A stretch of 64,000 nt of DNA from contig JANOQN010000037.1 of assembly GCA_031422315.1 (NCBI GenBank), positions 1 to 64,000 of the forward strand, read 5' to 3'. Positions 54,175-62,745 of the stretch are shown piece by piece. Under the pieces are notes generated by a model, which saw nothing but the letters and a program-made list of their open reading frames with translations, made no database searches and was not told the DNA's origin. This stretch comes from JANNYA01 sp031422315. GTDB lineage: Bacteria > Pseudomonadota > Gammaproteobacteria > Xanthomonadales > SZUA-5. The first letter of the stretch is position 1; each line of letters starts with the position of its first letter. The translations under genes were made by a program, and so were the position numbers.

Positions 54175-55401
54175 TCAATCCGATTTAACTTCATTTTGAA
54201 TGTTTGCGGACATTGATATTTGCTGACTTATTCCAAACAGTTTGCAAAACCCAGCCGCTTCAGCACCCGTCCACGCTTTTGCAGACTCCCCATAGCTGGC
54301 AACGGTTGACTGCATAAGCAAATGCGGTGAACGTACGCCTTCAACTTGAAAGCAATATGGACGCAGTTTTAGGCGAACAGCGCCGGTGACACGGTTTTGG
54401 CTTGAGCTTAAATAGGCTTCTAAGTCGCGCGCGAGTGGATCAAAATAATGGCCTTCATGCAGCAAGCTGCCATAAAGTGCGCCCATTTGCTCCTTGTTAT
54501 AGAGCTGCTTGCCAGAGAGCGTCAGTTTTTCCAATTCCCGGTGCGCTGTAATCAATAAATGCGCTGCGGGCGCTTCAAATCCGACACGGCCTTTGATGCC
54601 TAAAATCGTATCGCCTAAATGGATGCCTCGACCGATACCATACCCACTGCCTAGAGTGTTGAGCGCTTCGATAATCGATACCGGACCCAAGACTTGCCCG
54701 TTTAATGCTGACGGCACGCCTTTTTCAAAGTCGATCACGCAATCAATTGGAACTTGCTTTGAGTCGATTTCACCGCCCGGATAAGCAATTTCCGGCAAAT
54801 GCGCCCAGGAATCGTGCGTCTCTGCGCCGCCCACGCTGGTGCCCCACAGACCTTCATTGACTGAGTATTTTTGCGTGCGTGCTGGCAACACTACGTTCAA
54901 TTTGGCCAGCACGGCTTGCTCGTGTTCGCGGCTAAATCCGTGTTCGCGAATCGGCGTGATCAGCGTACAGCCAGCGATTAACACGCGAAACGCCACATCG
55001 AACCGTACTTGATCGTTGCCTGCGCCGGTTGAACCATGGCAAATTACGCTGCATTGGTTCGCAATCGCCACTTCTGCGACCAATTTGGCTTGGCAAACCC
55101 GCTCTGCTGACACCGATAGCGGATAAAGCTGGCCGCGCAGCACATTGCCGTAGACTAAATACCGCAAATAGTCCTGCCAAAGCACCGCTTTTGCATCAAT
55201 AGCGATGTGTTTGACCGCACCCAATTGCTTTGATAGTGCTGCAATTCGAATCAGCTCATTTGCATTAAACCCGCCGGTATTGATGCTAGCGGTAATGACG
55301 TCATAACCGCTCTCAATCAAATACGGTACGCAGAATGAAGTATCAAGCCCGCCAGAAAATGCGAGTACGCAGGTTGACTTGGTTTTGCTGGTGTTTGACA
55401 T
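54175..55401 (-). CDS. argG: Argininosuccinate synthase (Xanthomonas type)
   Basis: Joins citrulline and aspartate with ATP in arginine synthesis. The ATP loop is LAFSGGLDTSFCVPYL, where most bacterial ArgG have YSGG; this FSGG form is shared with Xanthomonas ArgG. Other motifs: CHGSTGAGNDQVRFDV, ITPIRE and the NEGLWGTSVGG strand. ATG 55401 (MSNTSKTKSTCVLAF) is preceded by GGGA and preferred to 55443. In Xanthomonas this enzyme belongs to the N-acetylcitrulline route, but no partner genes are in the window to show that here. Two palindromic operators lie just upstream. Confidence 0.92.
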   Translation of the reverse strand: MSNTSKTKSTCVLAFSGGLDTSFCVPYLIESGYDVITASINTGGFNANELIRIAALSKQLGAVKHIAIDAKAVLWQDYLRYLVYGNVLRGQLYPLSVSAERVCQAKLVAEVAIANQCSVICHGSTGAGNDQVRFDVAFRVLIAGCTLITPIREHGFSREHEQAVLAKLNVVLPARTQKYSVNEGLWGTSVGGAETHDSWAHLPEIAYPGGEIDSKQVPIDCVIDFEKGVPSALNGQVLGPVSIIEALNTLGSGYGIGRGIHLGDTILGIKGRVGFEAPAAHLLITAHRELEKLTLSGKQLYNKEQMGALYGSLLHEGHYFDPLARDLEAYLSSSQNRVTGAVRLKLRPYCFQVEGVRSPHLLMQSTVASYGESAKAWTGAEAAGFCKLFGISQQISMSANIQNEVKSD

Positions 55402-55428
55402 ATTTTCCCGATGAGTGAAGCATGCGTT

Positions 55429-55463
55429 TTGCATAATATGCATTTTATTTGCATATTATGCAA
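55429..55463. promoter_or_regulatory. Paired palindromic operator upstream of argG (ARG-box-like)
   Basis: TGCATA-A-TATGCA (55430-55442) and TGCATA-T-TATGCA (55450-55462) are each perfect palindromes around one base, 20 bases centre to centre. Together they form a 14-bp inverted repeat TTGCATAATATGCA / TGCATATTATGCAA. The layout (two AT-rich boxes about two helical turns apart) is that of ArgR operators, though the half-site TGCAT differs from the E. coli TGAAT. Confidence 0.65.
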
Positions 55464-55472
55464 GCGTTTGAA

Positions 55473-55557
55473 CCTCGTCGTTGCGAGCACAGCGAAGCAA
55501 TCTCGTTTCTAACTCGGCGCGAATTGAGATTGCTTCACTACGTTCGCAATGGCGAGG
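55473..55557. repeat. Intergenic palindromic repeat before proS
   Basis: CCTCGTCGTTGCGAGCAC (from 55473) through AAGCAATCTC (55504) pairs with GAGATTGCTTCAC (from 55526) through GGCGAGG (55557): 32-base arms with a few mismatches around a 21-base loop. The consensus CGTCATTGCGAGC...GAAGCAATCTC is a dispersed palindrome seen in many proteobacteria. Confidence 0.75.
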
Positions 55558-55603
55558 TGGCTGTACACTTCGCGCACTTTTCTAGTATTCCCTGCGAGCC
55601 CAC

Positions 55604-57343
55604 ATGCGCCTGAGCCAGTTTCATATTAATACGTATAAAGAATCACCCAACGACGCTGAGGTGATCAGTCAAAAGCTGATGCTGCGAACCGGCATGATTC
55701 GCAAACTCGCAGGTGGCATTTATACCTGGGCACCGCTGGGCTTGCGGGTGTTGCGCAAAGTCGAAGGCATTGTGCGCGATGAAATGAATAAATCAGGCGC
55801 TTTGGAGGTGCTGATGCCAGCAGTGCAGCCCAAAGAGCTGTGGGACGAAACCGGGCGCTGGGAAAAATTTGGGCCGCAGCTTTTAAAAATCAAAGACCGC
55901 GCGGATCGGGATTTTTGCTTTGGGCCAACGCACGAAGAAGTCATCACTGATTTTGCCCGGCAAGAGCTGAAAAGCTACAAGCAATTGCCGAAGAATTTCT
56001 ATCAAATCCAGATGAAGTTTCGAGACGAAATTCGCCCACGCTTTGGCGTGATGCGCTCGCGCGAATTTTTGATGAAAGACGCCTACTCGTTCCACAGCAA
56101 CGAACCTGACTTAGCGCGCGAATACCAAAATATGTACGACACTTATGCGCGCATTTTTACCCGCTTAGGCTTGAAATTTCGCGCCGTGCAGGCTGATACC
56201 GGCGCGATTGGCGGCAGTGCGTCGCATGAGTTTCATGTGTTAGCTAGCTCAGGTGAAGATGGCTTGGCATATTGCGAAAGCTCCGACTTTGCTGCGAACG
56301 TCGAGATGGCTGAAGCGATTTGCAAAACCATTAGGGCACCTGCAACGGCTGCCATGGAAAAGGTGGCTACTCCCAAGCAAACTACCTGCGAAGATGTTGC
56401 CGCCCTACTCGGCTTAAGCATCGAGAAAACCGTCAAAGCGGTCGCGGTCGTTGCAGCCTCTGGCTTTTGTTTGGTGCTGGTGCGCGGCGATCATCAAGTC
56501 AACGATATTAAGCTCGCCAAATTGCCCGGCTTGAGCGATTTTAGACTCGCCACGGAAGCCGAAATTCGCCAATTTATTGGCTGCCCGCCCGGTTTTATTG
56601 GCCCGGTCAAACCCAATCCAGCGAATGTGAGCGACACGCTTCGCATCATTGCAGATCGCACCGTCGCGGCTATGAGTGATTTTGTCTGCGGCGCAAATGA
56701 GCCGAAATTCCACTTGCAAAACGTCAACTTCGGACGCGATTTACCAGAGCCGTATCTGATTGCTGACTTACGCAATGTCGTGGCCGGCGATGTCTCACCG
56801 GATGGCAAGGGCACGCTGACGCTGGCGCGCGGCATTGAAGTTGGACACGTATTTCAGCTTGGGCAAAAGTATGCTGAAGCCATGAACGCGACTGTTTTGG
56901 ATGACCAGCAAAAATCTGTGGTGATGTGGATGGGCTGCTATGGCATTGGCGTCTCGCGCATCGTAGCCTCGGCGATTGAGCAAAATCATGACGACGCCGG
57001 GATCATCTGGCCAGAATCGATTGCGCCTTTCCAAGTCGTGCTGTTGCCAATGAATCCGCAAGCCAGCGAGCCCGTGCTTGAAGCAACCACCCTGCTCTAT
57101 CAGCAGCTGTTGCAAGCCGGTGTTGATGTACTGTGGGATGATCGCGGCTTGCGTGCTGGCGTCATGTTTAACGATGCCGATTTGGTCGGCATTCCGCACC
57201 GCGTGGTAATCGGCGATAAGGGCTTGGCCGCGGGCCAGTTCGAATATCGGCATCGGCGCGCAGCTCAGGCTGAGAACGTGGCTAGCGAGGGGTTTGTCGA
57301 ATGGCTGCTGGCGCGGGTGGGGCAGACATATCATTCAAGCTGA
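55604..57343 (+). CDS. proS: Prolyl-tRNA synthetase
   Basis: Charges tRNA-Pro. 579 residues, bacterial type with the editing insertion. Class II motif 2 is in RDEIRPRFGVMRSREFLMKD; the INS/YbaK-like editing domain is at about 230-400 (KAVAVVAASGFCLVLVRGDHQVNDIKL ... PPGFIGPV); motif 3 is MGCYGIGVSRIVASAIEQ; the anticodon-binding domain closes the protein. ATG 55604 gives MRLSQFHINTYKESPNDAE, the usual N-terminus. A palindromic repeat lies in its upstream region. Confidence 0.97.
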   Translation: MRLSQFHINTYKESPNDAEVISQKLMLRTGMIRKLAGGIYTWAPLGLRVLRKVEGIVRDEMNKSGALEVLMPAVQPKELWDETGRWEKFGPQLLKIKDRADRDFCFGPTHEEVITDFARQELKSYKQLPKNFYQIQMKFRDEIRPRFGVMRSREFLMKDAYSFHSNEPDLAREYQNMYDTYARIFTRLGLKFRAVQADTGAIGGSASHEFHVLASSGEDGLAYCESSDFAANVEMAEAICKTIRAPATAAMEKVATPKQTTCEDVAALLGLSIEKTVKAVAVVAASGFCLVLVRGDHQVNDIKLAKLPGLSDFRLATEAEIRQFIGCPPGFIGPVKPNPANVSDTLRIIADRTVAAMSDFVCGANEPKFHLQNVNFGRDLPEPYLIADLRNVVAGDVSPDGKGTLTLARGIEVGHVFQLGQKYAEAMNATVLDDQQKSVVMWMGCYGIGVSRIVASAIEQNHDDAGIIWPESIAPFQVVLLPMNPQASEPVLEATTLLYQQLLQAGVDVLWDDRGLRAGVMFNDADLVGIPHRVVIGDKGLAAGQFEYRHRRAAQAENVASEGFVEWLLARVGQTYHSS

Positions 57344-57371
57344 AGCTGCCGAGCCTCGAACTATCTAATTA

Positions 57372-57515
57372 GTCATCCCCGCGAAGGCGGGGATCAAGTA
57401 CAGGTGTCAATGTTCTGACGAATTAGCTTTTCGTCAGTGTGCAATGCCTTAGGATATATTTCATCGCAATCCGAACGTTTAAGACACCTGGATTCCCGCC
57501 TTCGCGAGAATGACG
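57372..57515. repeat. Inverted pair of GC-rich palindromes between proS and glyS
   Basis: Left unit: ATCCCCGC-GAAG-GCGGGGAT (57375-57394), a perfect hairpin. Right unit: ATTCCCGC-CTTC-GCGAGAAT (57492-57511), the same in reverse orientation. The pairing extends outward through GTCAT/ATGAC and inward through CAGGTGTC / GACACCTG. The unit resembles the CGTCATTCCCGCG...GGGAATCCAG palindrome dispersed in many proteobacterial genomes. Confidence 0.75.
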
Positions 57516-57545
57516 ATAAATCCCAACACGCTTTAAGGTCTAACC

Positions 57546-59666
57546 ATGTCCGAATCAAATCAAACCCATTTAAACCTACCAACCCAACCCCTACTCGTCG
57601 AACTCGGCTGCGAAGAACTGCCAGCGATTTTACTCACTGATCTGGCGCAAAGTTTCACTCAATTACTGAGCGCGGCGCTGCAAAAATTAGGCCTGACATT
57701 TTCAGCGCCAATCAGCTACTACACCCCGCGCCGAATAGCCATTTACATCGCAGGGTTGGATGCGCTGCAGGCGCCGCAGACTATCGAGCGGCGCGGCCCT
57801 GCAATCTCCGCAGCGCTGGACGCGAGCGGTGCGCCAAGTCGCGCACTAGTGGGTTTTGCGCACAGCTGTAACGTTTCAGTGGATGCGCTCGAACGTTTGG
57901 AGACCGATAAAGGCAGTTGGTTTGTCTATAAAGCTACCCTGCCCGGACAAACTACCGCCGCGCTATTGCCTGCTTTAATTGCCGAAGTTTTGCATGCGCT
58001 GCCAGTGGCCAAACCGATGCGCTGGGGCGGCGGTGATGCCGCATTTTTGCGACCGGTGCACTGGCTGTTGGCACTATTTGGGGCAGATGGAATTGCCTGC
58101 GAGGCTTTTGGCGTATCCGCAGGTCGAGTCACTTATGGACACCGCTTCCATGCACCAGGTGCAATTACAATCGCGCATCCGGATGATTACGCCACAAAGC
58201 TGCGCCACGCACATGTTGAGCCTGATGCGCTAGTTCGGCGCGAAAAGATTTTGGCGCAAAGCACGCAGCTGGCCGTAGCTCAAAACGGCGTGCTTCGTGT
58301 ACCTGCGGCGCTCTTAGATGAAGTAGCGAACCTAACCGAATGGCCAGTACCGATCGTCTGTGCGCTGCCTGCCGAGTTCATGGATTTGCCGCCCGAAACC
58401 ATCGTCACCACTATCGAAACGCATCAGCGCTACTTTCCGATTTATGCCTCGAATGCGCCCAAAGCAGCGCTGCTGCCCGCGTTTATCGGCATTGCCAATA
58501 TTGAGAGCAAAGATCCGAGCGAGATTCGCAAGGGCTATGAAAGGGTCGTTCGCCCCCGTTTGGCGGATGCGAAATTTTTCTTTGATCTCGATCTAAAAAC
58601 CCCGCTTGCTGAGCTACAAGCGCAGCTCAAAAACGTCACGTTTCAACAAAAGCTCGGTACCGTATGGGATAAATCCGTTCGTGTCGCCTCACTGGCGAAG
58701 CGCTTTGCCGTTGATTTTTCAGCTGATCCGGAGAATGCAAAAACCGCCGCGCTACTCGCAAAATGCGATTTAATGAGCCGCATGGTCGGTGAGTTTCCAG
58801 AACTGCAGGGCACGATGGGCAGCACCTATGCCAAAGCTGAGTACGGCTCGGCGATTAGCGTGGCATTGGAGGAAGTTTACTGGCCGCGCCAAGCTGGTCA
58901 AGCAATTGCAAGCTCACCGCTCGGGCGTTTGCTAGCCGTGTGTGAGCGATTGGACACCATTGCCGGAGTTTTTGCAGTCGGGCTAAAACCCACCGGTAAC
59001 AAAGATGCGTTTGCGCTACGCCGCGCCGCGCTTGGAATGGCGCGCACGCTGATTGAAAGCTGCACCCGATTTGATATTCGCGCGGCGATTACTGCAGCGC
59101 TAGCGCAGCTGCCCGCGACCGCACAAGTCAAGCCCGAGCTAAGCGATGAGATTTACAGCTTTACGATCGAGCGCCTGCGCGCCTACTACCAAGATCAAGG
59201 CATCGCCAGTGAATTGCTGGATGCAGTTGCCATCCAAAAACCTAACGATTTATTGGATTTCGACCAGCGTTTGCGCGCCTGCGTGGCGTTCAAGGCGCTG
59301 CCAGAGAGCACAGCGCTAGTGGCCGCTAATAAGCGCATCCGCAATATTTTGCGCAAAGCGCGCGAACTTGATCCGGCCATCTCCCTCGCTCAGCCAGCAT
59401 CAGCCAAGCTGTTCCAATTAGACGCCGAATACGCGCTCGCCAGCGCCGTGCAAAGCGCCACTGCCGACACTGCGCCGATGTTGGCAAATAAGCAGTATGT
59501 CGACGCCTTGCTGCGTTTGTCATCGCTACAAGCGCCGGTAGATGCCTACTTCGACGCGGTAATGGTGATGGATGACGACGCAAATATTCGCTTGAATCGC
59601 CTGCGTGCGCTAAATGAGCTCTCCGAGCTTTTTTTGCAGATTGCGGATGTTTCGGTGTTGGCGTAG
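57546..59666 (+). CDS. glyS: Glycyl-tRNA synthetase beta subunit
   Basis: Beta chain of the tetrameric alpha2beta2 glycyl-tRNA synthetase, 706 residues (E. coli 689). Family marks: N-terminal LLVELGCEELPAILL, then YTPRRIAIYIAGL, ALPVAKPMRWGGGDAAFLRPVHW, VTTIETHQRYFPIY and the HD-like LGTVWDKSVRVASLAKRFA, with a helical anticodon-binding C-terminus. It needs the alpha subunit GlyQ, usually encoded directly upstream; here proS and a palindromic pair precede it, so glyQ must be elsewhere. Confidence 0.96.
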   Translation: MSESNQTHLNLPTQPLLVELGCEELPAILLTDLAQSFTQLLSAALQKLGLTFSAPISYYTPRRIAIYIAGLDALQAPQTIERRGPAISAALDASGAPSRALVGFAHSCNVSVDALERLETDKGSWFVYKATLPGQTTAALLPALIAEVLHALPVAKPMRWGGGDAAFLRPVHWLLALFGADGIACEAFGVSAGRVTYGHRFHAPGAITIAHPDDYATKLRHAHVEPDALVRREKILAQSTQLAVAQNGVLRVPAALLDEVANLTEWPVPIVCALPAEFMDLPPETIVTTIETHQRYFPIYASNAPKAALLPAFIGIANIESKDPSEIRKGYERVVRPRLADAKFFFDLDLKTPLAELQAQLKNVTFQQKLGTVWDKSVRVASLAKRFAVDFSADPENAKTAALLAKCDLMSRMVGEFPELQGTMGSTYAKAEYGSAISVALEEVYWPRQAGQAIASSPLGRLLAVCERLDTIAGVFAVGLKPTGNKDAFALRRAALGMARTLIESCTRFDIRAAITAALAQLPATAQVKPELSDEIYSFTIERLRAYYQDQGIASELLDAVAIQKPNDLLDFDQRLRACVAFKALPESTALVAANKRIRNILRKARELDPAISLAQPASAKLFQLDAEYALASAVQSATADTAPMLANKQYVDALLRLSSLQAPVDAYFDAVMVMDDDANIRLNRLRALNELSELFLQIADVSVLA

Positions 59667-59693
59667 TTTGGAACTAAAGAGTACGTCGTGTCC

Positions 59694-59945
59694 GATCCCG
59701 TCAGGGATCACAGATGGTAGCCGGTGTGTCGCAAGCGCGAAGCGCTAAAGACCACCGGATCTACGCAAACACATCCTTATCTCGACCCCTTGTGGGTCGT
59801 ACGAATATACTTCGCAAATCAATTTGCGCCCGCTTATGTGTGCGACCCACAAGGGGTCGATTTGGTGTTTAACCCTAGTTCCGGTGATCTACGCCGCTTC
59901 GCGGCTTCGATACACCGGCTACCATCTGTGATCCCTTGCGGGATC
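59694..59945. repeat. Large nested palindrome (cruciform element) between glyS and hutI
   Basis: Outer arms 59694-59727 and 59912-59945 match over 34 bases with two differences. Inner arms TCGACCCCTTGTGGGTCG (59782-59799) and its exact complement (59843-59860) pair, and CGCAAAT/ATTTGCG (59813-59828) makes the central hairpin. Between these lie weaker matches (GAAGCG, GTAGATC, CCGG). Nearly the whole 252 bases can fold on itself. No coding sequence is credible; the + frame ORF here is an artefact of the repeat. Confidence 0.85.
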
Positions 59946-60055
59946 AAAATCTGCTCATGAAATGCTGTTGCTAGAGAGAACTTCAGTTTGAGTCCTACTC
60001 AGCCCACTTCGCAGCGCTCAGATCAACTCCTAATCAGCTAAACTCACTTCAGTTT

Positions 60056-61318
60056 TTGACAGGCCACGAAGCCATTAGCACCCCGCACACATTCCATAAT
60101 TTAAGGCTGTTGACGCTGGTGGGTGCCTCGCAGCCCAGCATGCACCTCACCGACAATGCCGCGATGATCGTTGATGCGAGTGGTGTGTTGACTTATGCCG
60201 GCCCAGCCGAAGCTTTGACCGCCCTGCAGCGCGCGCAAAGCGTTGATTTACACAGGGCTTTAGTCACGCCAGCTTTTGTTGATTGCCACACGCACGCGGT
60301 GTTTGCGGGTAATCGGGCGGGTGAATTTGCTCAGCGTTTGAGCGGCGCTAGCTACGCGGAAATCGCAGCTGCAGGCGGTGGCATTATGCGCACCGCTAGA
60401 CTTACCCAGGCGGCGACAGAAGCTGAATTAGTTTCGCTCGCCCTGCCCCGTTTGCTGCAGCTCAAAGCCGATGGCGTCGCGGCACTCGAGATCAAATCTG
60501 GCTATGGATTGACGCTGGAAGCAGAGGCAAAAATGCTGCGCGCGGCTGGAGCTGCCGCAAAGCTCGCGGGTATGGAAGTGCAGCGTACTTTTTTGGGCCT
60601 GCATGCGTTGCCAGCCGATGCTAAATCAGCCACCGCCCGCGCTGAATTTGTACGGCAAGTTTGTCAGCATTGGCTACCGGAGCTGGTCAAACAAGGTTTG
60701 GTCGACGCGGTCGACGCGTTTATGGAGCACATCGCTTTCAATGCCAGTGAGGTGCGGCAGTTCTTCAGTGCGGCGCAGGCGCTCAACGTGCCGATCAAGC
60801 TGCACGCCGAGCAGCTCAGCAATTCGGAAGGCACGGCGCTTGCGGCTGAATTTAACGCACTGAGCGCAGATCATCTAGAGCACCTGAGCACGCGCGGAGT
60901 GAACGCCATGCGCGCCGCAAAAATGACCGCCGTATTACTTCCAGGCGCATTTTATTGCTTGAAAGAAAAGCGCCGCCCGCCGATTGCCAAGCTGCGCAAA
61001 GCTGGCGTGCCGCTAGCGATTGCCACTGATTTGAATCCGGGCACATCGCCCATGACATCGATTCGTTTAGCGATGCATATGGCCTGCATTGATTTTGATT
61101 TGACCCTTGCTGAAGCGCTGGCAGGCACGACGCATAACGCCGCGCGCGCGCTGGGCTGGCGGCATCGGGGCCAGCTTGCTGCCGGCCAACGCGGTGATTT
61201 TATTGCTTGGCAGGTTGATGATCCGGCTGAGATTATTTATTGGCTGGGCGGCGCGCCGGTCCATACGCTTTATCAGGCGGGTGTCGCGCATGCCAATCTG
61301 GGTGCGCCTGCGTGCTGA
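60056..61318 (+). CDS. hutI: Imidazolonepropionase
   Basis: Third step of histidine degradation, opening the ring of imidazolone-5-propionate. 420 residues, amidohydrolase fold. Metal site DCHTHAVFAGNRAGEF (about residues 80-95), EIKSGYGLTLEAEAKML, PIKLHAEQLSN and ATDLNPGTSP. Start TTG 60056 is used because no ATG or GTG keeps the N-terminal beta domain. hutH, hutU and hutG are not adjacent. The stop overlaps the next gene by 7 bases, tying a sensor kinase to the gene. Confidence 0.95.
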   Translation: MTGHEAISTPHTFHNLRLLTLVGASQPSMHLTDNAAMIVDASGVLTYAGPAEALTALQRAQSVDLHRALVTPAFVDCHTHAVFAGNRAGEFAQRLSGASYAEIAAAGGGIMRTARLTQAATEAELVSLALPRLLQLKADGVAALEIKSGYGLTLEAEAKMLRAAGAAAKLAGMEVQRTFLGLHALPADAKSATARAEFVRQVCQHWLPELVKQGLVDAVDAFMEHIAFNASEVRQFFSAAQALNVPIKLHAEQLSNSEGTALAAEFNALSADHLEHLSTRGVNAMRAAKMTAVLLPGAFYCLKEKRRPPIAKLRKAGVPLAIATDLNPGTSPMTSIRLAMHMACIDFDLTLAEALAGTTHNAARALGWRHRGQLAAGQRGDFIAWQVDDPAEIIYWLGGAPVHTLYQAGVAHANLGAPAC

Positions 61319-62745
61319 AAAAGTTTCTAAGCGCTTGGGGCGGCGTTTGGGTAGCAGCGCTGGTTTTTTCATTGGTTGCCGCTGCGCTGCTGGTGCATCA
61401 CGCCAGTGCGAAGCGTAATTTGCTGGAGGGCGCGCGCAGCGAAGTCGAGCAGCTCGCTTCGGTGGCTGCAATCCAGCTCGATGGCGATTTGCATCGTCAG
61501 TTAGTCCAGCCAGGGCAAGCTGGCAGCGCAGAACATTTGCGCGCACTTGCGCCGCTGGTGGCTTTCCATAAGGCCAGCAAAGATTTGGTGTTTGTTTATA
61601 CGGCAATACTAGAGCAAGGCACTATCAAGTTCGTTTTGAGCACGAACTATCTTTACCGCGCACCCGGGGATGAGCTGCCGGCCGATACACTTATGCAACC
61701 TTACACGGGTGTAGATGCAGACTTTATGCGGGCCTTGCAAAACGGCGTTTTAACCAGCAATCCAACGCCTGTGCAAGAACCTGAGCACGCCCTGCTGAGT
61801 GGATTCGCGCCGTTTTTTGACAGCCAAAACAAGCTTGTTGGCGTTGTCGGGGTTGACATGTTGGCGACCACCTTGGAGGCGCGCCAGCGCCAACTATCGG
61901 TTATGGTCGGCATGCTCATGCTGATTAACGCGCTCGTTTCCAGCGCGCTCGGCGTGCTCTATACCTACGTCCAAAAGCGCGCGGTTGCGACATTGCAAAT
62001 GGCGGGCGATTTGCAGCGCGAGCGCGTTGCAAATACCTATGCCGGCAACGTAGTTGCATTAGCGGGCGTAGTTGCACATGAGTTTAGCCAGCATTTGACT
62101 GCGGCAAGCGGGTATGTCGATATGGCGCTCGCTCACTCTGAAACGGCTGCTAACCACGAACTCAAAACTGAACTAAGTAATGCCGCGCAAGCGTTGGAGC
62201 ACTCAAATGAAAGTATCAGCCAGCTACGCACGCTGGCAGGCGGCAGCTTTAGTACGTTAGAGCGCGTTTCGTTGGCAAGCTTGCTTGACGCCGGAATTTT
62301 GCATTTGCAAAGCCGGGGCTTGAATGCCGAACGGCTCAAGCAGGACGCAAGCTGCGATTCCAGCCTTTACGTTTTGGTTGACAAGCGGCAAGCCACCACC
62401 GCAATTGTTCATATTTTACGAAACGCGCTGGAAGCCAATTTTTCAAGCGATGTGATCGTCAGTATTGTCAGCATTGATCTTAAAAATACCCACTGGTTGG
62501 GCTGGCAACGTTTATTTGACTCTAGCAGTGCACGCGAACTCGCAGGCATCGTGGTGTGCAATCATGGCGAAGCAAATCATAATGTAATCGCTCAAATGGG
62601 CCAGCCGTTTTTTACCAACAAAGGCCCCGGGCGCGGATTGGGATTTGCGGTAGTTAGGGGTTCGCTCAAAGCGATGGGTGGTGCCTTGCTGCTGCAAAGC
62701 CATGCTGGCGTAACGCGCTTTGCGCTTGCTTTCTTGAAGTCATAA
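61312..62745 (+). CDS. Membrane sensor histidine kinase
   Basis: A 477-residue predicted kinase. GTG 61312 lies just before the hutI stop; two membrane helices (about 10-29 and 197-220) enclose a periplasmic sensor of ~165 residues with a late LLSGFAPFFDSQNKLVGVVGVDM strand, like PDC/Cache sensors. The H-box-like AHEFSQHLTAASGYVDMA puts the phospho-acceptor at His256. N-box LRNALEANFSS and G2-type GQPFFTNKGPGRGLGFAVV complete the ATP domain; the G1 region is short and atypical. No response regulator is adjacent, so it is an orphan. The ligand is unknown; its overlap with hutI hints at histidine metabolism. Confidence 0.82.
   Translation: MLKKFLSAWGGVWVAALVFSLVAAALLVHHASAKRNLLEGARSEVEQLASVAAIQLDGDLHRQLVQPGQAGSAEHLRALAPLVAFHKASKDLVFVYTAILEQGTIKFVLSTNYLYRAPGDELPADTLMQPYTGVDADFMRALQNGVLTSNPTPVQEPEHALLSGFAPFFDSQNKLVGVVGVDMLATTLEARQRQLSVMVGMLMLINALVSSALGVLYTYVQKRAVATLQMAGDLQRERVANTYAGNVVALAGVVAHEFSQHLTAASGYVDMALAHSETAANHELKTELSNAAQALEHSNESISQLRTLAGGSFSTLERVSLASLLDAGILHLQSRGLNAERLKQDASCDSSLYVLVDKRQATTAIVHILRNALEANFSSDVIVSIVSIDLKNTHWLGWQRLFDSSSARELAGIVVCNHGEANHNVIAQMGQPFFTNKGPGRGLGFAVVRGSLKAMGGALLLQSHAGVTRFALAFLKS

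Noticed and set aside
59724..59960. 78-codon plus-strand ORF between glyS and hutI
   Set aside because: It lies wholly within the large palindrome and is open only because of the repeat structure; no start context or protein-like composition.
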